The notes: a model not told the origin generated them from the letters alone. Numbered from the stretch's first letter, positions 42,546 to 51,734 are shown. The stretch is 64,000 nt of DNA from Paenibacillus sp. FSL H7-0326 (GCF_001955535.1 NZ_MPVN01000002.1:62001-126000); one strand, 5' to 3'. A program made the numbers and translations.

Positions 42546-43820
42546 CTAGCATCCGGCTGCCGTGTTCATCTTAAGCAGCTCTACGGAGTCCCCTGCCTTA
42601 AGCCCTTTGGATTCTGGACGAACTATAATGAGACAATCACTATCCTTAATTGTGACCATGACACTCGACTCGTCCACTTTTGCCGCAGATGCGTATACTT
42701 TTCCGTCCTTAATGCTTAATTTGCCCCGAACATAACGAGTGAAATTGTTTACCTTGGAATAATCTTCTCCTAAGGTTGCGGTCCACTTCTCCAAATAAGG
42801 CGAATCCGATGCCTGCATCATTCGAAGAGTCGGTCTTACAAATAACTCAAACCCGACATAACATGCACCTGGATTACCCGACAGGGCGAACAGTAATTTA
42901 CGCTGCACGACAGCAGCGGTGGTCACACTGCCAGGCCGCATCATGACCTTGTTAAACAGCATTTCTACATCATCCTGCCGAACAAGATCGCCCATAATAT
43001 CATAGTCCCCGACAGAGACCCCGCCGGTCGTTATAATTACATCGTATTTCTGTACCGCTTCCTCCAGCATGCGCCGCGCAAGCTCAATATCATCCACGAT
43101 CGAACCCAGCAGATGCGGTTCACCGCCGGCCTGCTTCACTTGAGATACGAGCATATAGCTGTTGCTGTTTCGAATTTTGCCGGGCTGCAGTTCTTCATCT
43201 ACACGAAGCAGCTCTGTTCCTGTTGCGAAGACAGCGACCTGTGGCTTACGATATACCGGTACCTCATGAAATCCGAAGGTAGCAAGGACCGATATTTCTC
43301 CTGCAGACAGCAGCGTTCCCTTTTTGATCAGCAGGTCACCTTCTGAGATTTCTAATCCGATGGGTGTAATATTGGTGCCGGCTGTGATAGAACGTTTAAA
43401 ACCGACAGCCTTAGCTTCAGCTTCATTTCGGACCTCGGTAGCCTCAATCATAACGACCGCATCGGCTCCATCCGGCACTTGTGCTCCGGTCATAATTCTG
43501 GCCGCTGTTCCAGAGTGAATAACTTTATCTGACGCATATCCGCATGGAATCTCATCAATGACTTGAAGCCATATTTGATTCGTACCCGAAGCCTCATGAA
43601 GATCGCTGCTCTTCACAGCATATCCATCCATCCCTGATCTCCGAAAATAAGGGTAGGGGTGCGGTGCGTGAATATCTCGACTAATCGTACGGCCATGCAC
43701 CTCATCAATACTTATGAGCTCCGTGTCCATCTCCTGTATATAACTCGTTATCATCTGCTGAGCAGCTTCGACTTGTATCGCTTTACGATTAAACTTGGGA
43801 TCTGTTGATAGATTTGTCAT
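42546..43820 (-). CDS. moeA: Molybdopterin molybdenumtransferase MoeA
   Basis: Inserts molybdate into adenylylated molybdopterin. The 424-residue protein has the four-domain MoeA layout: PYPYFRRSGMDGYAV with the conserved DGYA near residue 60, a MoCF-type domain with TGTELLRVDEELQPGKIRNS and ITTGGVSVGDYD near 245-280, LFALSGNPGACYVGFELFV near 310 and a C-terminal beta domain. The start (MTNLSTD) has AAGGAG seven bases upstream; longer in-frame extensions lack similarity and overlap the neighbouring terminator. First gene of the moeA-mobB operon. Together they indicate that the organism makes molybdoenzymes. Confidence 0.94.
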   Translation of the reverse strand: MTNLSTDPKFNRKAIQVEAAQQMITSYIQEMDTELISIDEVHGRTISRDIHAPHPYPYFRRSGMDGYAVKSSDLHEASGTNQIWLQVIDEIPCGYASDKVIHSGTAARIMTGAQVPDGADAVVMIEATEVRNEAEAKAVGFKRSITAGTNITPIGLEISEGDLLIKKGTLLSAGEISVLATFGFHEVPVYRKPQVAVFATGTELLRVDEELQPGKIRNSNSYMLVSQVKQAGGEPHLLGSIVDDIELARRMLEEAVQKYDVIITTGGVSVGDYDIMGDLVRQDDVEMLFNKVMMRPGSVTTAAVVQRKLLFALSGNPGACYVGFELFVRPTLRMMQASDSPYLEKWTATLGEDYSKVNNFTRYVRGKLSIKDGKVYASAAKVDESSVMVTIKDSDCLIIVRPESKGLKAGDSVELLKMNTAAGC

Positions 43821-43914
43821 CCTATACTCCTTATGTTTATCATCTTTTTCCAAAGTGTAGCGGCTTCTTACGATCCCTGCAAGGCTTGCACAGCCTGATT
43901 CCATAATTCTGTTC

Positions 43915-43961
43915 AAAAAAAGAGCTGAATCTAAAGTGCAAATGCACTTTAGATTCAGCTC
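43915..43961 (-). terminator. Strong terminator ending the pspA operon
   Basis: Minus strand: perfect 18-19 bp stem GAGCTGAATCTAAAGTGC/GCACTTTAGATTCAGCTC with a tiny loop and seven T residues, just after the last gene of the stress operon. Confidence 0.9.
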
Positions 43962-43983
43962 AGTTCTTCTTATTATTCCTTGC

Positions 43984-44739
43984 TTACCTTCGCCTCGTAA
44001 TTCGACCGGAGCCAATTTTCGTTTTGGGCCTGCTGCTCTTCTTCGGAGATGAGAATATGCTTGATCCACTGCTCTTCCCTCGTTCAATCTTTCCTTTGCT
44101 AGAAGAAGAGGACGATGAGGAGCCTCGTTCGAGCACGCTGTTTCCTGAGGTTGACTTGCTTGTATCTCCTGAATCTCCCAGTCCTCTTCTAATAATGGAT
44201 CCACTCTTGTTCGTCGTTAGTGGAGGTGCGATCGACTTATCGTTATCCGTCGGGGTCCGATACGTTCCTTGGGATGGTTTATAAGTCTTCTGAGTTGTGT
44301 AACCCCGATATTTCCCTGCGCCTTTTAACGAATCAAACATACTGTCGAGAATCGATGCCGTTATATAACCCTGGAGAAAAGAGGAGCTGTAGTTCTGTCT
44401 GACATATTCTTGCGAGTCCACTTCTATGAGCGTATCTTCCGGTGCTTCCGGGTCTTGCTGCAGATGATATAACTCATCAGGATATACTAGGAACATTCGC
44501 TCTGTATCCTGCGGAGATACTTCTTCCGGTGATCTCTCTTCCATCAGCTCATCTGCAACCTCAGGTACGGTCATACCCGCGGCACGATATACATACGAAG
44601 TTGAATTGCCGCTGCCATTCACAGATTCGAGCGGGTAGCTCTCTTTGACCGCAGATGCTGTTCCACATCCACTAAGTACAGAGACGAATAAACTGAGGAC
44701 AAGTACAATTTTGATCATGTAAAAAAAACGCTTGTTCAT
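43984..44739 (-). CDS. DUF4247 lipoprotein of the pspA operon
   Basis: A 251-residue lipoprotein: signal segment and lipobox LSGC near residue 25, then the DUF4247 region (YPLESVNGSGNSTSYVYRA, ERMFLVYPDELYHLQQDP, LIEVDSQEYVRQNYSSSFLQ) and a long Ser/Lys/Arg-rich disordered tail (about 170-251) ending in GSGRITRRR. The basic tail may bind anionic polymer or phospholipid. Last gene of the pspA-DUF350-DUF4178-DUF4247 operon, 12 bases after the previous gene. DUF4247 proteins are known almost only from this conserved neighbourhood; molecular function unknown. Confidence 0.8.
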   Translation of the reverse strand: MNKRFFYMIKIVLVLSLFVSVLSGCGTASAVKESYPLESVNGSGNSTSYVYRAAGMTVPEVADELMEERSPEEVSPQDTERMFLVYPDELYHLQQDPEAPEDTLIEVDSQEYVRQNYSSSFLQGYITASILDSMFDSLKGAGKYRGYTTQKTYKPSQGTYRTPTDNDKSIAPPLTTNKSGSIIRRGLGDSGDTSKSTSGNSVLERGSSSSSSSSKGKIERGKSSGSSIFSSPKKSSRPKTKIGSGRITRRR

Positions 44740-44751
44740 GGTTAACCTCTC

Positions 44752-45258
44752 CTAGGTTGCCCGAATAACTTTAACATCTGCTGGAATGATGTGCTCTCCC
44801 TCGTACAGCATAAAACGTCCATTTTGCCATTCAATCCTGAGCAGGTGATTGTCATCAGACTGATACTGCCAGACATGCTGCTCTCCGCTCTGGGAGAAAG
44901 GAGTTCTTCCTGTTGTCAGTACATGCCCTGCGTATTGTTCTTCCATATGATAATCTCTGTCATCAAGCTCTATTGTTGTCGGTACTTCATCCGGGCTGTC
45001 GAGTCGCCCATCAATGGGCTGGTACAGTCCGTAGGTGAGTCGTTCTCTCTCTTCTATATGCAGGTACGCAAGCTGATTGCCGTCTTGAAGCGTAAGCACA
45101 ACTGCATTACGTCCACGATTCTGCACTCTGCCGACGACCTCGTAAGTGATAAGTGATACCTCGCATATATCTCCAGGAGCCAGCTGCAGCATGCTCTTCT
45201 CTTGCGGTTCTGGCTTTGGCTTCGACAGCAGATTCGTTACTCTTTTCCATATACTCAT
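44752..45258 (-). CDS. DUF4178 protein of the pspA operon
   Basis: A 168-residue soluble protein of the DUF4178 family, with APGDICEVSLITYEVVGRV, AYLHIEERERLTYGLYQPI, and a beta-rich C-terminal VWQYQSDDNHLLRIEW. No signal or membrane segment, but the basic N-terminus (IWKRVTNLLSKPKP) could form an amphipathic helix. It sits 35 bases after the DUF350 gene. DUF4178 is commonly found beside PspA and DUF350 genes, supporting a role in the same membrane-stress module. Confidence 0.8.
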   Translation of the reverse strand: MSIWKRVTNLLSKPKPEPQEKSMLQLAPGDICEVSLITYEVVGRVQNRGRNAVVLTLQDGNQLAYLHIEERERLTYGLYQPIDGRLDSPDEVPTTIELDDRDYHMEEQYAGHVLTTGRTPFSQSGEQHVWQYQSDDNHLLRIEWQNGRFMLYEGEHIIPADVKVIRAT

Positions 45259-45293
45259 TATCTATCAATCCCCTATTTCTTACTCGATCCTAA

Positions 45294-45698
45294 TTATAGT
45301 GAAGCCGAAATGATCAGTGCCCCTACCATATGCAGTGTTCCGGAGAACAACCCATATCCAATCTTGCCCTGCTGCATGCCTCCATCAATATCAAAGGCAG
45401 CGAACCTGCGAATAATGAAATGGACAACCGCTTCGATCACAAGCAGAATGATAAAAGAAATAACGGAGACGATTAATGCGTCTCCTAAATGATACGAAAC
45501 AGATATCGACGATGACAAAATGTAGCCTTGTGCGAACAGCTTCATAATGAGTCTCGTTGTCACCGCCATATTGCCTGCCTTCACTTCTGCAAAATCCTTA
45601 TACTTCGTAAACAGCGAATCGATATACATCAGTATAAAAAGCAATACAGCTCCCGATCCTGTCCATACCAGCATGCGTAAAATATCCATAAATTCCAT
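45294..45698 (-). CDS. DUF350 membrane protein of the pspA operon
   Basis: A 134-residue protein with four membrane segments (for example GSGAVLLFILMYIDSLF near residue 15 and VSVISFIILLVIEAVVHFII near 80). The polar motif GDALIVSVISF and the C-terminal IGYGLFSGTLHMVGALII fit DUF350 (YjfL-like), often a duplicated two-segment unit. The gene is 128 bases after pspA with a hairpin between them, so it may be less abundant than PspA. Family assignment is reasonably firm; biochemical role is unknown. Confidence 0.8.
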   Translation of the reverse strand: MEFMDILRMLVWTGSGAVLLFILMYIDSLFTKYKDFAEVKAGNMAVTTRLIMKLFAQGYILSSSISVSYHLGDALIVSVISFIILLVIEAVVHFIIRRFAAFDIDGGMQQGKIGYGLFSGTLHMVGALIISASL

Positions 45699-45737
45699 CT
45701 TGGCCTACATCCCCCACTGTTCAAGATAACTCCTCAT

Positions 45738-45774
45738 GAAAAACGAAGGAGAAACTTTAAAGGTCTCTCCCTCG
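45738..45774 (-). terminator. Intercistronic hairpin between pspA and DUF350
   Basis: Minus strand: CGAGGGAGAGACCT pairs imperfectly with AGTTTCTCCTTCG and is followed by TTTTTC. It probably reduces transcription from pspA into the downstream genes. Confidence 0.6.
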
Positions 45775-45826
45775 CTTATATATGTGCTGATCCTGTTATC
45801 CATTCTTAGATTGATCAATAAAACGC

Positions 45827-46495
45827 TCATTTATTGTCGTATTGCTTCATCAGCGCAGCGAGTTCGTCCTCAACAGCCTGGTCTTTGCCAAGATTCTCAA
45901 ACTCTTCGTCGAGAGATTTATCCTTCTTGTTCATTTCATTGCTTGCTTCTGCTAAAGCTTCAGCCTGCAGCATTTTATCTTCCATCCGTTTCAGACCTGC
46001 AGTTGCGGAATCTGAGCTAAAATCATTCATTGCCTTGTTAATTTCAGTTTGTGCTTTGGCTGCATTATATCGAGCTACCAGAGTTTCACGCTTGCTCTTC
46101 ATTTCAGCGAGCTGCTTACGCATTTCCTCAAGCTTACTGCGAAGATTATCAGCGGCTGCCTTGTTCTGTTCATAACTTGTCTTGTACTCTGTAAGCTTCG
46201 CTTCTGCATTCTTCTTCTCTTCCAATGCACGACGCGCCAGATCAATATTCTGCGCTTTGGCAGCGGTGTGAGCCTGCTCTTCACGCTTCTTAACCAACGC
46301 TTCTTGTTCCTCGTACAGCGCTTTGAATTTCTTCTCTAGGGCAATTTGAGAGGCAACCGCCTTTTCTGCGTCCTCCAGGTCTTCCTGCATATCACGAATA
46401 TATTGATCTGTTAATTTAATCGGGTCCTCTGCTTTATCAATTAGTGCATTAAGGTTAGACATCGTAACATCACGCAATCTTTTGAAAAACGACAT
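45827..46495 (-). CDS. pspA: PspA/IM30-family membrane stress protein
   Basis: A 222-residue coiled-coil protein of the PspA/Vipp1/LiaH family that assembles on damaged cytoplasmic membrane. The N-terminal amphipathic segment MSFFKRLRDVTMSNLNAL is followed by IDKAEDPIKLTDQYIRDMQE, the family signature, then long heptad-rich helices to about residue 190 and an acidic C-terminus ending DELAALMKQYDNK. The chosen ATG follows GGGAGG by eight bases; the earlier in-frame ATG lacks a site. A perfect sigma-W-type promoter (TGAAAC-N16-CGTA) lies about 70 bases upstream. First gene of a four-gene operon. Confidence 0.94.
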   Translation of the reverse strand: MSFFKRLRDVTMSNLNALIDKAEDPIKLTDQYIRDMQEDLEDAEKAVASQIALEKKFKALYEEQEALVKKREEQAHTAAKAQNIDLARRALEEKKNAEAKLTEYKTSYEQNKAAADNLRSKLEEMRKQLAEMKSKRETLVARYNAAKAQTEINKAMNDFSSDSATAGLKRMEDKMLQAEALAEASNEMNKKDKSLDEEFENLGKDQAVEDELAALMKQYDNK

Positions 46496-46567
46496 TTCGT
46501 ATTCCTCCCAATGGTTTTCTATAAGCATTCTTCTTCATAACTCAGCAAGCTGCTTCTAATCCAATAT

Positions 46568-46593
46568 TACGAATCAAGTTGAGAAGCGTTTCA
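46568..46593 (-). promoter_or_regulatory. Sigma-W-type promoter of the pspA operon
   Basis: Minus strand: TGAAAC, exactly 16 bases (GCTTCTCAACTTGATT), then CGTA. This equals the Bacillus sigma-W consensus, and pspA (ydjF) is a sigma-W target in Bacillus subtilis. The element sits between the namA stop codon and pspA, giving a leader of about 65 bases. Confidence 0.8.
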
Positions 46594-46598
46594 AATAA

Positions 46599-47621
46599 TT
46601 AAAATCCTCTTAAATAAGGCTTTGGTATAGACTGCTTGCCGCCAATGGCTTGAGATGCGTGCAGAGCCCAGTACGGATCACGCAGCATTCCCCGACCGAC
46701 CGCAACAAGATCGGCTTGACCCGATTCAACCACGTTTCTCGCATCCTCATAATCCTCCAGCAGGCCGACAGCAATTACCGGAAGCTCCAGCTCATTCTTG
46801 AATTTATGAGCAAGATCCACCTGATATCCGGCTCTCGCCGCAGGACCTCCATCCGAACCGATCGGGCCCTCTCCTCCAGAGGTAATATGGAAGATATCTA
46901 CACCCGCATCCTTATATTTTTGCCCGAGTTCAACCGCATAACGGACATCATAGCCATGATCTACATATTCCTTCGCTGAGATGCGCATGATGATCGGCAT
47001 ATCACTTGGAATCACTTCTTTTACCTCAGTGATGATCTCAACACCGAATCGTGACAAATCCTGGCCATATTCGTCCTCACGGATATTTGTGAGAGGAGAA
47101 TGGAATTGATGAATCAAGTAACCATGTGCTCCGTGTATTTCAATCGTATCAAACCCAGCTTCTACTGCCCTTCTCGCCGCTTCTTTATAATCAATGACCA
47201 ACTGCTTCACTTCTTCATACTCAAGCGCTCTTGGCATATCATACCGCTCGCTGAATGGAATGGCAGAAGGTGCAACAGGCGGTTTCGCATCTTGAGCCTT
47301 GCGGCCTGCATGCCCCAGCTGAATCCCGATCTTACAACCGTAGGAGTGAACAGCGTCCACCAGCCTGCGATAGGATGGAATGTGATCATCACTCCATAGT
47401 CCTGTATCCAGATTAGTAATTCTTCCATCCGGATGTATACCCGTCATTTCAACAATAATCAATCCCGTACCGCCTACAGCACGGCTGACATAATGTACGT
47501 AGTGCCACTCATTAGGAATTCCATCCTCCTCCGTAACACTGTATTGACACATCGGCGGCATGACCACGCGATTTTTTATTTCCAGGCCCTTTATCTTAAT
47601 TGGCTCAAACAATTGGCTCAA
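46599..47621 (-). CDS. namA: NADPH dehydrogenase NamA/YqjM (ene-reductase)
   Basis: FMN-dependent old yellow enzyme of the YqjM class, reducing activated C=C bonds (and nitro compounds) with NADPH. The 340-residue barrel has the class-defining Cys in VVMPPMCQYSV near residue 26, the His pair with EIHGAHGYLIHQFHSPLTN near 163, and the FMN phosphate site AVGRGMLRDPYW near 307. TTG start with GAGGAG just upstream. It is upstream of and co-directional with pspA, but the sigma-W promoter between them makes pspA an independent unit. Oxidative-stress role is known for the family. Confidence 0.94.
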   Translation of the reverse strand: MSQLFEPIKIKGLEIKNRVVMPPMCQYSVTEEDGIPNEWHYVHYVSRAVGGTGLIIVEMTGIHPDGRITNLDTGLWSDDHIPSYRRLVDAVHSYGCKIGIQLGHAGRKAQDAKPPVAPSAIPFSERYDMPRALEYEEVKQLVIDYKEAARRAVEAGFDTIEIHGAHGYLIHQFHSPLTNIREDEYGQDLSRFGVEIITEVKEVIPSDMPIIMRISAKEYVDHGYDVRYAVELGQKYKDAGVDIFHITSGGEGPIGSDGGPAARAGYQVDLAHKFKNELELPVIAVGLLEDYEDARNVVESGQADLVAVGRGMLRDPYWALHASQAIGGKQSIPKPYLRGF

Positions 47622-47771
47622 GTGCTCCTCAGCTCCTCGTCCTTTTTTCTAGAATAATATCATCCTGCTAAGGTAATAACAAACAGGTAATGACTTGTAG
47701 TTATTCACGTTGTTGCATAAAGCGTTGCCGTTTAAGCCATTCAAATACATAAAAAAGGAGTTACAAGATTT

Positions 47772-48596
47772 ATGAAGCGTTTGTCATTTTACATCTTCAT
47801 TTTATTGCCCTGTATCGCCATTATTAGTGCTTTGATTTCCACGAATTTATCGGATGCCTTCTATAAGAATCATACCAATCCTGAGCAGCCGGCAGCCATT
47901 CAGAAGCCTGATTCTCCAAATGCTTCCTCAGAACATCATCCGCCGACTTTGGGACAGCTCCGCAAGAAATACAGCCATTACTTCCTGACCAATGGACCGA
48001 GAGTTAATAAGGTAGCTCTTACATTTGACGATGTTCCTGATCCTAGGTTTACACCTCAAATTCTAGATATTCTTAAGAGCCATGGTGTAACAGCTACCTT
48101 TTTCGTGAATGGTCATCGGATTGCGAAATATCCCGACATTTTTAGGAGAATTCATGAAGAAGGTCACGCCATCGGTAATCACAGCTACTCCCATCCTAAC
48201 TTTAACCGATTGACCGTACCTGAATTTGTGAATGAAATTCAAAGAACAGAGCAGGCTGCCTATCCAATTATTGAATATTATCCAAAAATGATTCGTCCCC
48301 CTTATGGCGAGATTACCGAAGAACAATTAAAGTGGGCTGTAGACCACTCCTATCGTATTGTGAATTGGAATGTAGATTCGCTCGATTGGAAGGGACTCGG
48401 TAAAAACGAGGTTATACAAAACATTATGTCTGACATCAGACCAGGAGCGATTGTGCTTCAGCATGGTGGAGGTGGAGTAGGCTCAGATCTCAGCGGTACG
48501 ATTCAGGCTCTTCCTGAGGTAATTACTAGGCTCCAAGCCTTGGGCTATGAGCTTGTCACGGTACCTGAGCTGCTCGGAATCAGCCTGGAAAAATAA
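47772..48596 (+). CDS. Membrane-anchored polysaccharide deacetylase
   Basis: NodB-type polysaccharide deacetylase of 274 residues, presumably acting on peptidoglycan or another N-acetylated glycan outside the cell. An N-terminal membrane segment (IFILLPCIAIISALIS) is followed by a Pro-rich linker and the NodB domain from about residue 75: metal-ligand Asp in ALTFDDVPDP, His residues in GNHSYSHPNFN, RPPYGE, and WNVDSLDWKG. The start has AAGGAG about 11 bases upstream. It is divergent from namA and convergent with the LysM-3D gene. Substrate specificity is inferred from family only. Confidence 0.92.
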   Translation: MKRLSFYIFILLPCIAIISALISTNLSDAFYKNHTNPEQPAAIQKPDSPNASSEHHPPTLGQLRKKYSHYFLTNGPRVNKVALTFDDVPDPRFTPQILDILKSHGVTATFFVNGHRIAKYPDIFRRIHEEGHAIGNHSYSHPNFNRLTVPEFVNEIQRTEQAAYPIIEYYPKMIRPPYGEITEEQLKWAVDHSYRIVNWNVDSLDWKGLGKNEVIQNIMSDIRPGAIVLQHGGGGVGSDLSGTIQALPEVITRLQALGYELVTVPELLGISLEK

Positions 48597-48633
48597 AAAA
48601 CTCGTGAAAGCCCCTGGCTCATCACGAGTTTGC
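48594..48633. terminator. Terminator between deacetylase and LysM-3D genes
   Basis: Stem AAACTCGTGA/TCACGAGTTT with a 14-base loop. The minus strand has a strong T-run for the LysM-3D gene; the plus strand tail is weaker. Confidence 0.75.
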
Positions 48634-48667
48634 TGATTATTCAAATATTTGAATTCAAATTCTTAGC

Positions 48668-49333
48668 TTATTCTTTAATGAAATATAATTTCACGTCCTG
48701 TATTCCGAATTCACTTACAAAGCCCGGACTTCCAGGAATGAAGATATCAATCTTGTTACCTTTTATTGCACCGCCAATATCCGTCGCCGTGGCTACATAA
48801 GCCTTATCAGGCAGCCCGTCATGGGAATGTCCTGTTACGAGTACCTTGGTACCAAGAGGAATGACATCAGGATCAACCGCAATGGTACCTAGCTTCAGAT
48901 CATTACCGAAATAATCGACCGCTCCATATCCGCCGTTCTCCGCAGGATCGGAGGAGTAAGCTGTCGCTTTGACATTCAGTGTTTTGCTATAATCAAACGT
49001 CTTGCCCCAAGCCTCTACCACTTTGTTCGAGCTGTCTACATTTAAGCTTGCAGTCACTGCTTGGTTGCTGTTGCTGCCAGCCGCTTGAGCCGTTAATTTC
49101 GATGTCGTTGGAATGGTAATCTTCAGTCCGCCATAGATGTTGTATGGTGAGATATTATTATTTGCATTCATTAGTTGTTGTAAATTTACTTTATACTTTT
49201 TGGATAGGGTGTAAAATGTGTCCCCTTCTACAGCAGTATGAATCTTTGCCGCCTGCGCGGGAACAACCTGAACCATCAAAGCCGCACCTAAGATCGCTGC
49301 AGCAATGCTAGTCTTCTTGAAAGATTTAAACAT
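48668..49333 (-). CDS. Secreted LysM and 3D-domain protein
   Basis: A 221-residue exported protein: signal peptide ending VPAQA near residue 29, a LysM peptidoglycan-binding domain (HTAVEGDTFYTLSKKYKVN, about 32-75), a Ser/Asn linker and a C-terminal 3D domain (about 115-220) with the three conserved Asp-containing motifs AVDYFG, AVDPDVIPLGT and ATDIGGAIKGNKIDIF. The 3D domain resembles lytic transglycosylase MltA and Bacillus YocH/YuiC-type stationary-phase muralytic proteins. Start chosen for GGGAGG eight bases upstream. Role in wall turnover is likely. I looked for a c-di-AMP riboswitch, but there is no space for one before the adjacent terminator. Confidence 0.9.
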   Translation of the reverse strand: MFKSFKKTSIAAAILGAALMVQVVPAQAAKIHTAVEGDTFYTLSKKYKVNLQQLMNANNNISPYNIYGGLKITIPTTSKLTAQAAGSNSNQAVTASLNVDSSNKVVEAWGKTFDYSKTLNVKATAYSSDPAENGGYGAVDYFGNDLKLGTIAVDPDVIPLGTKVLVTGHSHDGLPDKAYVATATDIGGAIKGNKIDIFIPGSPGFVSEFGIQDVKLYFIKE

Positions 49334-49437
49334 ATTGTCCTCCCTCATGAATTTGACTGACGTAAATATATCACAATTTTGTAACCATGTATTATGTAAA
49401 TGTTGGAAACCGTAAATTAATCAGTCTAATTCATACA

Positions 49438-49468
49438 CAAAAATACCCCAGACATCAATGTCTGGGGC
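49438..49468 (-). terminator. Terminator of the amino acid importer operon
   Basis: Minus strand: perfect 9-bp stem CCCCAGACA/TGTCTGGGG with a four-base loop, then TATTTTTG. Confidence 0.85.
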
Positions 49469-49491
49469 AGTTTCATTACAGAATATAATCG

Positions 49492-50214
49492 TTATAATAC
49501 TTTGCTGAGAAAATCCTTTGTACGTGGATGCTGAGGGTTTGTGAATACTTCCTCTGGCGTTCCTTCTTCGACGATCTTACCGCCATCCATGAATAGAATT
49601 CGATCACCCACTTCACGGGCAAAACCCATCTCATGAGTGACGATGACCATCGTCACTCCGCCTTCAGCAAGCTTCTTCATGACATCCAGCACTTCTCCAA
49701 CCATCTCGGGATCCAGCGCTGAGGTTGGTTCATCAAACAGCATGACATGCGGCTGCATCGCAAGAGCTCGCGCGATCGCGATACGCTGCTTCTGCCCACC
49801 CGACAATTGGTTAGGATAAATGTTCTTCTTATCAGACAATCCCACGGTCTTGAGAAGATCATCGGCAATTTTGTCGGCTTCTTGTGCAGCAATATTTTTA
49901 ACCGTGACTGGGGCAAGTGTAATATTCTCTCCTACTGTCTTATGTGGAAACAGATTAAAGTGCTGGAATACCATACCCATTTTTTCACGGGTAGAGTTAA
50001 TGTTATGCTTCGGATCTGTTATCGAATTGCCTTCGAACAATATGGTTCCATCTGTCGGCACTTCCAGCAGATTCAGGCAGCGTAGAAATGTACTTTTGCC
50101 TGATCCCGAAGGCCCAATTACGACGACAACTTCGCCTTTGCCGATCTCGATGTCGATTCCCTTCAGAATATTTAGATCCCCAAAGGATTTATGCAAATTT
50201 TTAACGCTTATCAC
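49492..50214 (-). CDS. Polar amino acid ABC transporter ATPase, GlnQ type
   Basis: ATPase of 240 residues: Walker [10 protein letters not shown] near residue 34, Q-loop [14 protein letters not shown] near 80, signature LSGGQKQR near 135, Walker [17 protein letters not shown] near 155 and the switch His in [11 protein letters not shown]. This is the GlnQ/HisP subfamily, energising uptake of glutamine, arginine, cystine or similar amino acids. Its start overlaps the end of the fused binding-protein/permease gene by 14 bases, so they are co-translated. Specificity is undetermined. Confidence 0.93.
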   Translation of the reverse strand: MISVKNLHKSFGDLNILKGIDIEIGKGEVVVVIGPSGSGKSTFLRCLNLLEVPTDGTILFEGNSITDPKHNINSTREKMGMVFQHFNLFPHKTVGENITLAPVTVKNIAAQEADKIADDLLKTVGLSDKKNIYPNQLSGGQKQRIAIARALAMQPHVMLFDEPTSALDPEMVGEVLDVMKKLAEGGVTMVIVTHEMGFAREVGDRILFMDGGKIVEEGTPEEVFTNPQHPRTKDFLSKVL

Positions 50215-51652
50215 TTGTTCTCAACTTCCTTTCAAATGCACCTAACAGCTTAGACAGCATGAAGGTAAGGATGAAGTAGATGACCGCGGCAATGATATAC
50301 GGGCTCAGACCTTGATACGTAATACTGCGAACCGTATTCGCCTGGTACATAATATCCATCATACCGATAACGGAAATGATAGACGATTCCTTAATAATGG
50401 TAATAAATTCATTACCGATGGCAGGAAGGACTGTCTTCATCGCCTGCGGCAAAATGATATGTCTTAGTGCCGCTCCACGCGTCATACCGAGTGAACGGGC
50501 AGCTTCCATTTGTCCTTTGTCCACTCCCTGAATTCCTGCTCTGAAAATTTCTGCAAGATAGGCGGAGCTGTTAATGGATAATGTGATCACACCCGATTGC
50601 AGCGGTGACAGATTAATACCAAATACCAGGGCCAAACCATAGTGAATGATCATCAGCTGAACGAGCATTGGTGTACCGCGCAGCACCTCAACATAAGCAG
50701 TACCCAGCCACGCAAGAACCTTAATTCCCGACATGCGAACCAGTGTAATGATTAGACCAATCAGGAAACCGAAGATGACACCCAGAGCGGATAGCAATAA
50801 CGTGTATCCAATCCCTTTGGCATAATAGCTGCGGTATTCCCAAGCTACTTCAAAAATATTTTTGTCTCCAGTTTTGCCTGCTGCCAGAAGACTTGCTTCC
50901 TCTACCATTTCCGTAATTCTGTCGTCTGCTTTAAGCTCAGCAAGTGTTTCATTGATGACGGCCAGCAGCTCCGTATTCCCCTTTTGTACACCAATCGCAG
51001 CATCGGATTCCGATTCATCCGGTACAGCATCAGCAAGCACAATGTCATCATTTAGGTAACCGGCAGCAACGGTATCCTCTACGATCAGCGCATCTACCCG
51101 CTCCGTTTCAAGCTGCATTATGATATCGCCGATCTTATCCAGTGAGGTTATACTCGCATTCGGCACGCCCTGCGCAATTTCCTCTTGAACAGAGCCTTTC
51201 TGAACACCGAGCTTCGAATTCTCAAGATCAGCCATCGTCTTGTACTTCTCAGTATCTTCAGCACGAATCACGACAACCTGTCTTGCTTTATAATATGGAT
51301 CGGAAAAATCTATGCTTTGCCGACGTTCATCCGTCGGAGTCATACCGGATATTACAAGGTCAACACGACCGCTCTGCAGTGCTGGAAGCAGGCTGTCAAA
51401 GCCCATATCCTGGATGACCAGCTCTGCTCCCATCTTCTCCGCGATTGCCTTTGCAATTTCGATATCAAAACCTACAATTTGATCTTGACCATCTATCGTT
51501 GTATGAAATTCATAAGGGGGAAAATCTGCACTAGTTCCCAATATTAGCTGTTTGTCACTATTAGCATCCTGTGCATAAGCCGTCTGAAGTCCTGCAGGAA
51601 GCAGGATGAGCATGCACATAAAGAGCATTAGCAACCGAAATGTTTTCTTCAA
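50201..51652 (-). CDS. Amino acid ABC transporter, fused binding protein and permease
   Basis: A 483-residue fusion. A signal segment is followed by a family-3 solute-binding domain at about 35-265 ([48 protein letters not shown]) and, after a linker, a His/Glu/Gln-type permease domain at about 280-480 with [16 protein letters not shown], and the EAA loop [18 protein letters not shown]. The same order is found in GlnP of lactic acid bacteria and in some Bacilli, tethering the receptor to the channel. A -10/-35 pair (TTGCAT-17-TATAAT) lies about 55 bases upstream. Forms a complete importer with the GlnQ-type ATPase downstream. Confidence 0.93.
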   Translation of the reverse strand: MKKTFRLLMLFMCMLILLPAGLQTAYAQDANSDKQLILGTSADFPPYEFHTTIDGQDQIVGFDIEIAKAIAEKMGAELVIQDMGFDSLLPALQSGRVDLVISGMTPTDERRQSIDFSDPYYKARQVVVIRAEDTEKYKTMADLENSKLGVQKGSVQEEIAQGVPNASITSLDKIGDIIMQLETERVDALIVEDTVAAGYLNDDIVLADAVPDESESDAAIGVQKGNTELLAVINETLAELKADDRITEMVEEASLLAAGKTGDKNIFEVAWEYRSYYAKGIGYTLLLSALGVIFGFLIGLIITLVRMSGIKVLAWLGTAYVEVLRGTPMLVQLMIIHYGLALVFGINLSPLQSGVITLSINSSAYLAEIFRAGIQGVDKGQMEAARSLGMTRGAALRHIILPQAMKTVLPAIGNEFITIIKESSIISVIGMMDIMYQANTVRSITYQGLSPYIIAAVIYFILTFMLSKLLGAFERKLRTSDKR

Positions 51653-51705
51653 GCCTTGTCTCTCCTTAACTTACATATAATTAAATTATTAATAATCGAA
51701 ACATC

Positions 51706-51734
51706 ATTATAAGTGAAAATGTATGAATATGCAA
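51706..51734 (-). promoter_or_regulatory. Probable sigma-A promoter of the amino acid importer operon
   Basis: Minus strand: perfect -10 TATAAT preceded at 17 bases by TTGCAT (TTG of the -35 conserved). The predicted start lies about 45 bases before the coding start. Confidence 0.5.

Noticed and set aside
43821..44204. Longer moeA start extending the protein by about 128 residues
   Set aside because: The extension reads through the terminator of the neighbouring operon and has no MoeA similarity; the internal ATG has AAGGAG at seven bases.
46496..46528. Upstream in-frame ATG for pspA
   Set aside because: No ribosome binding site; the later ATG follows GGGAGG and gives the normal PspA N-terminus.
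48668..49437. Possible c-di-AMP riboswitch before the LysM-3D gene, common for wall hydrolases
   Set aside because: Only about 100 bases separate the gene start from the next terminator and no aptamer core motifs are visible.
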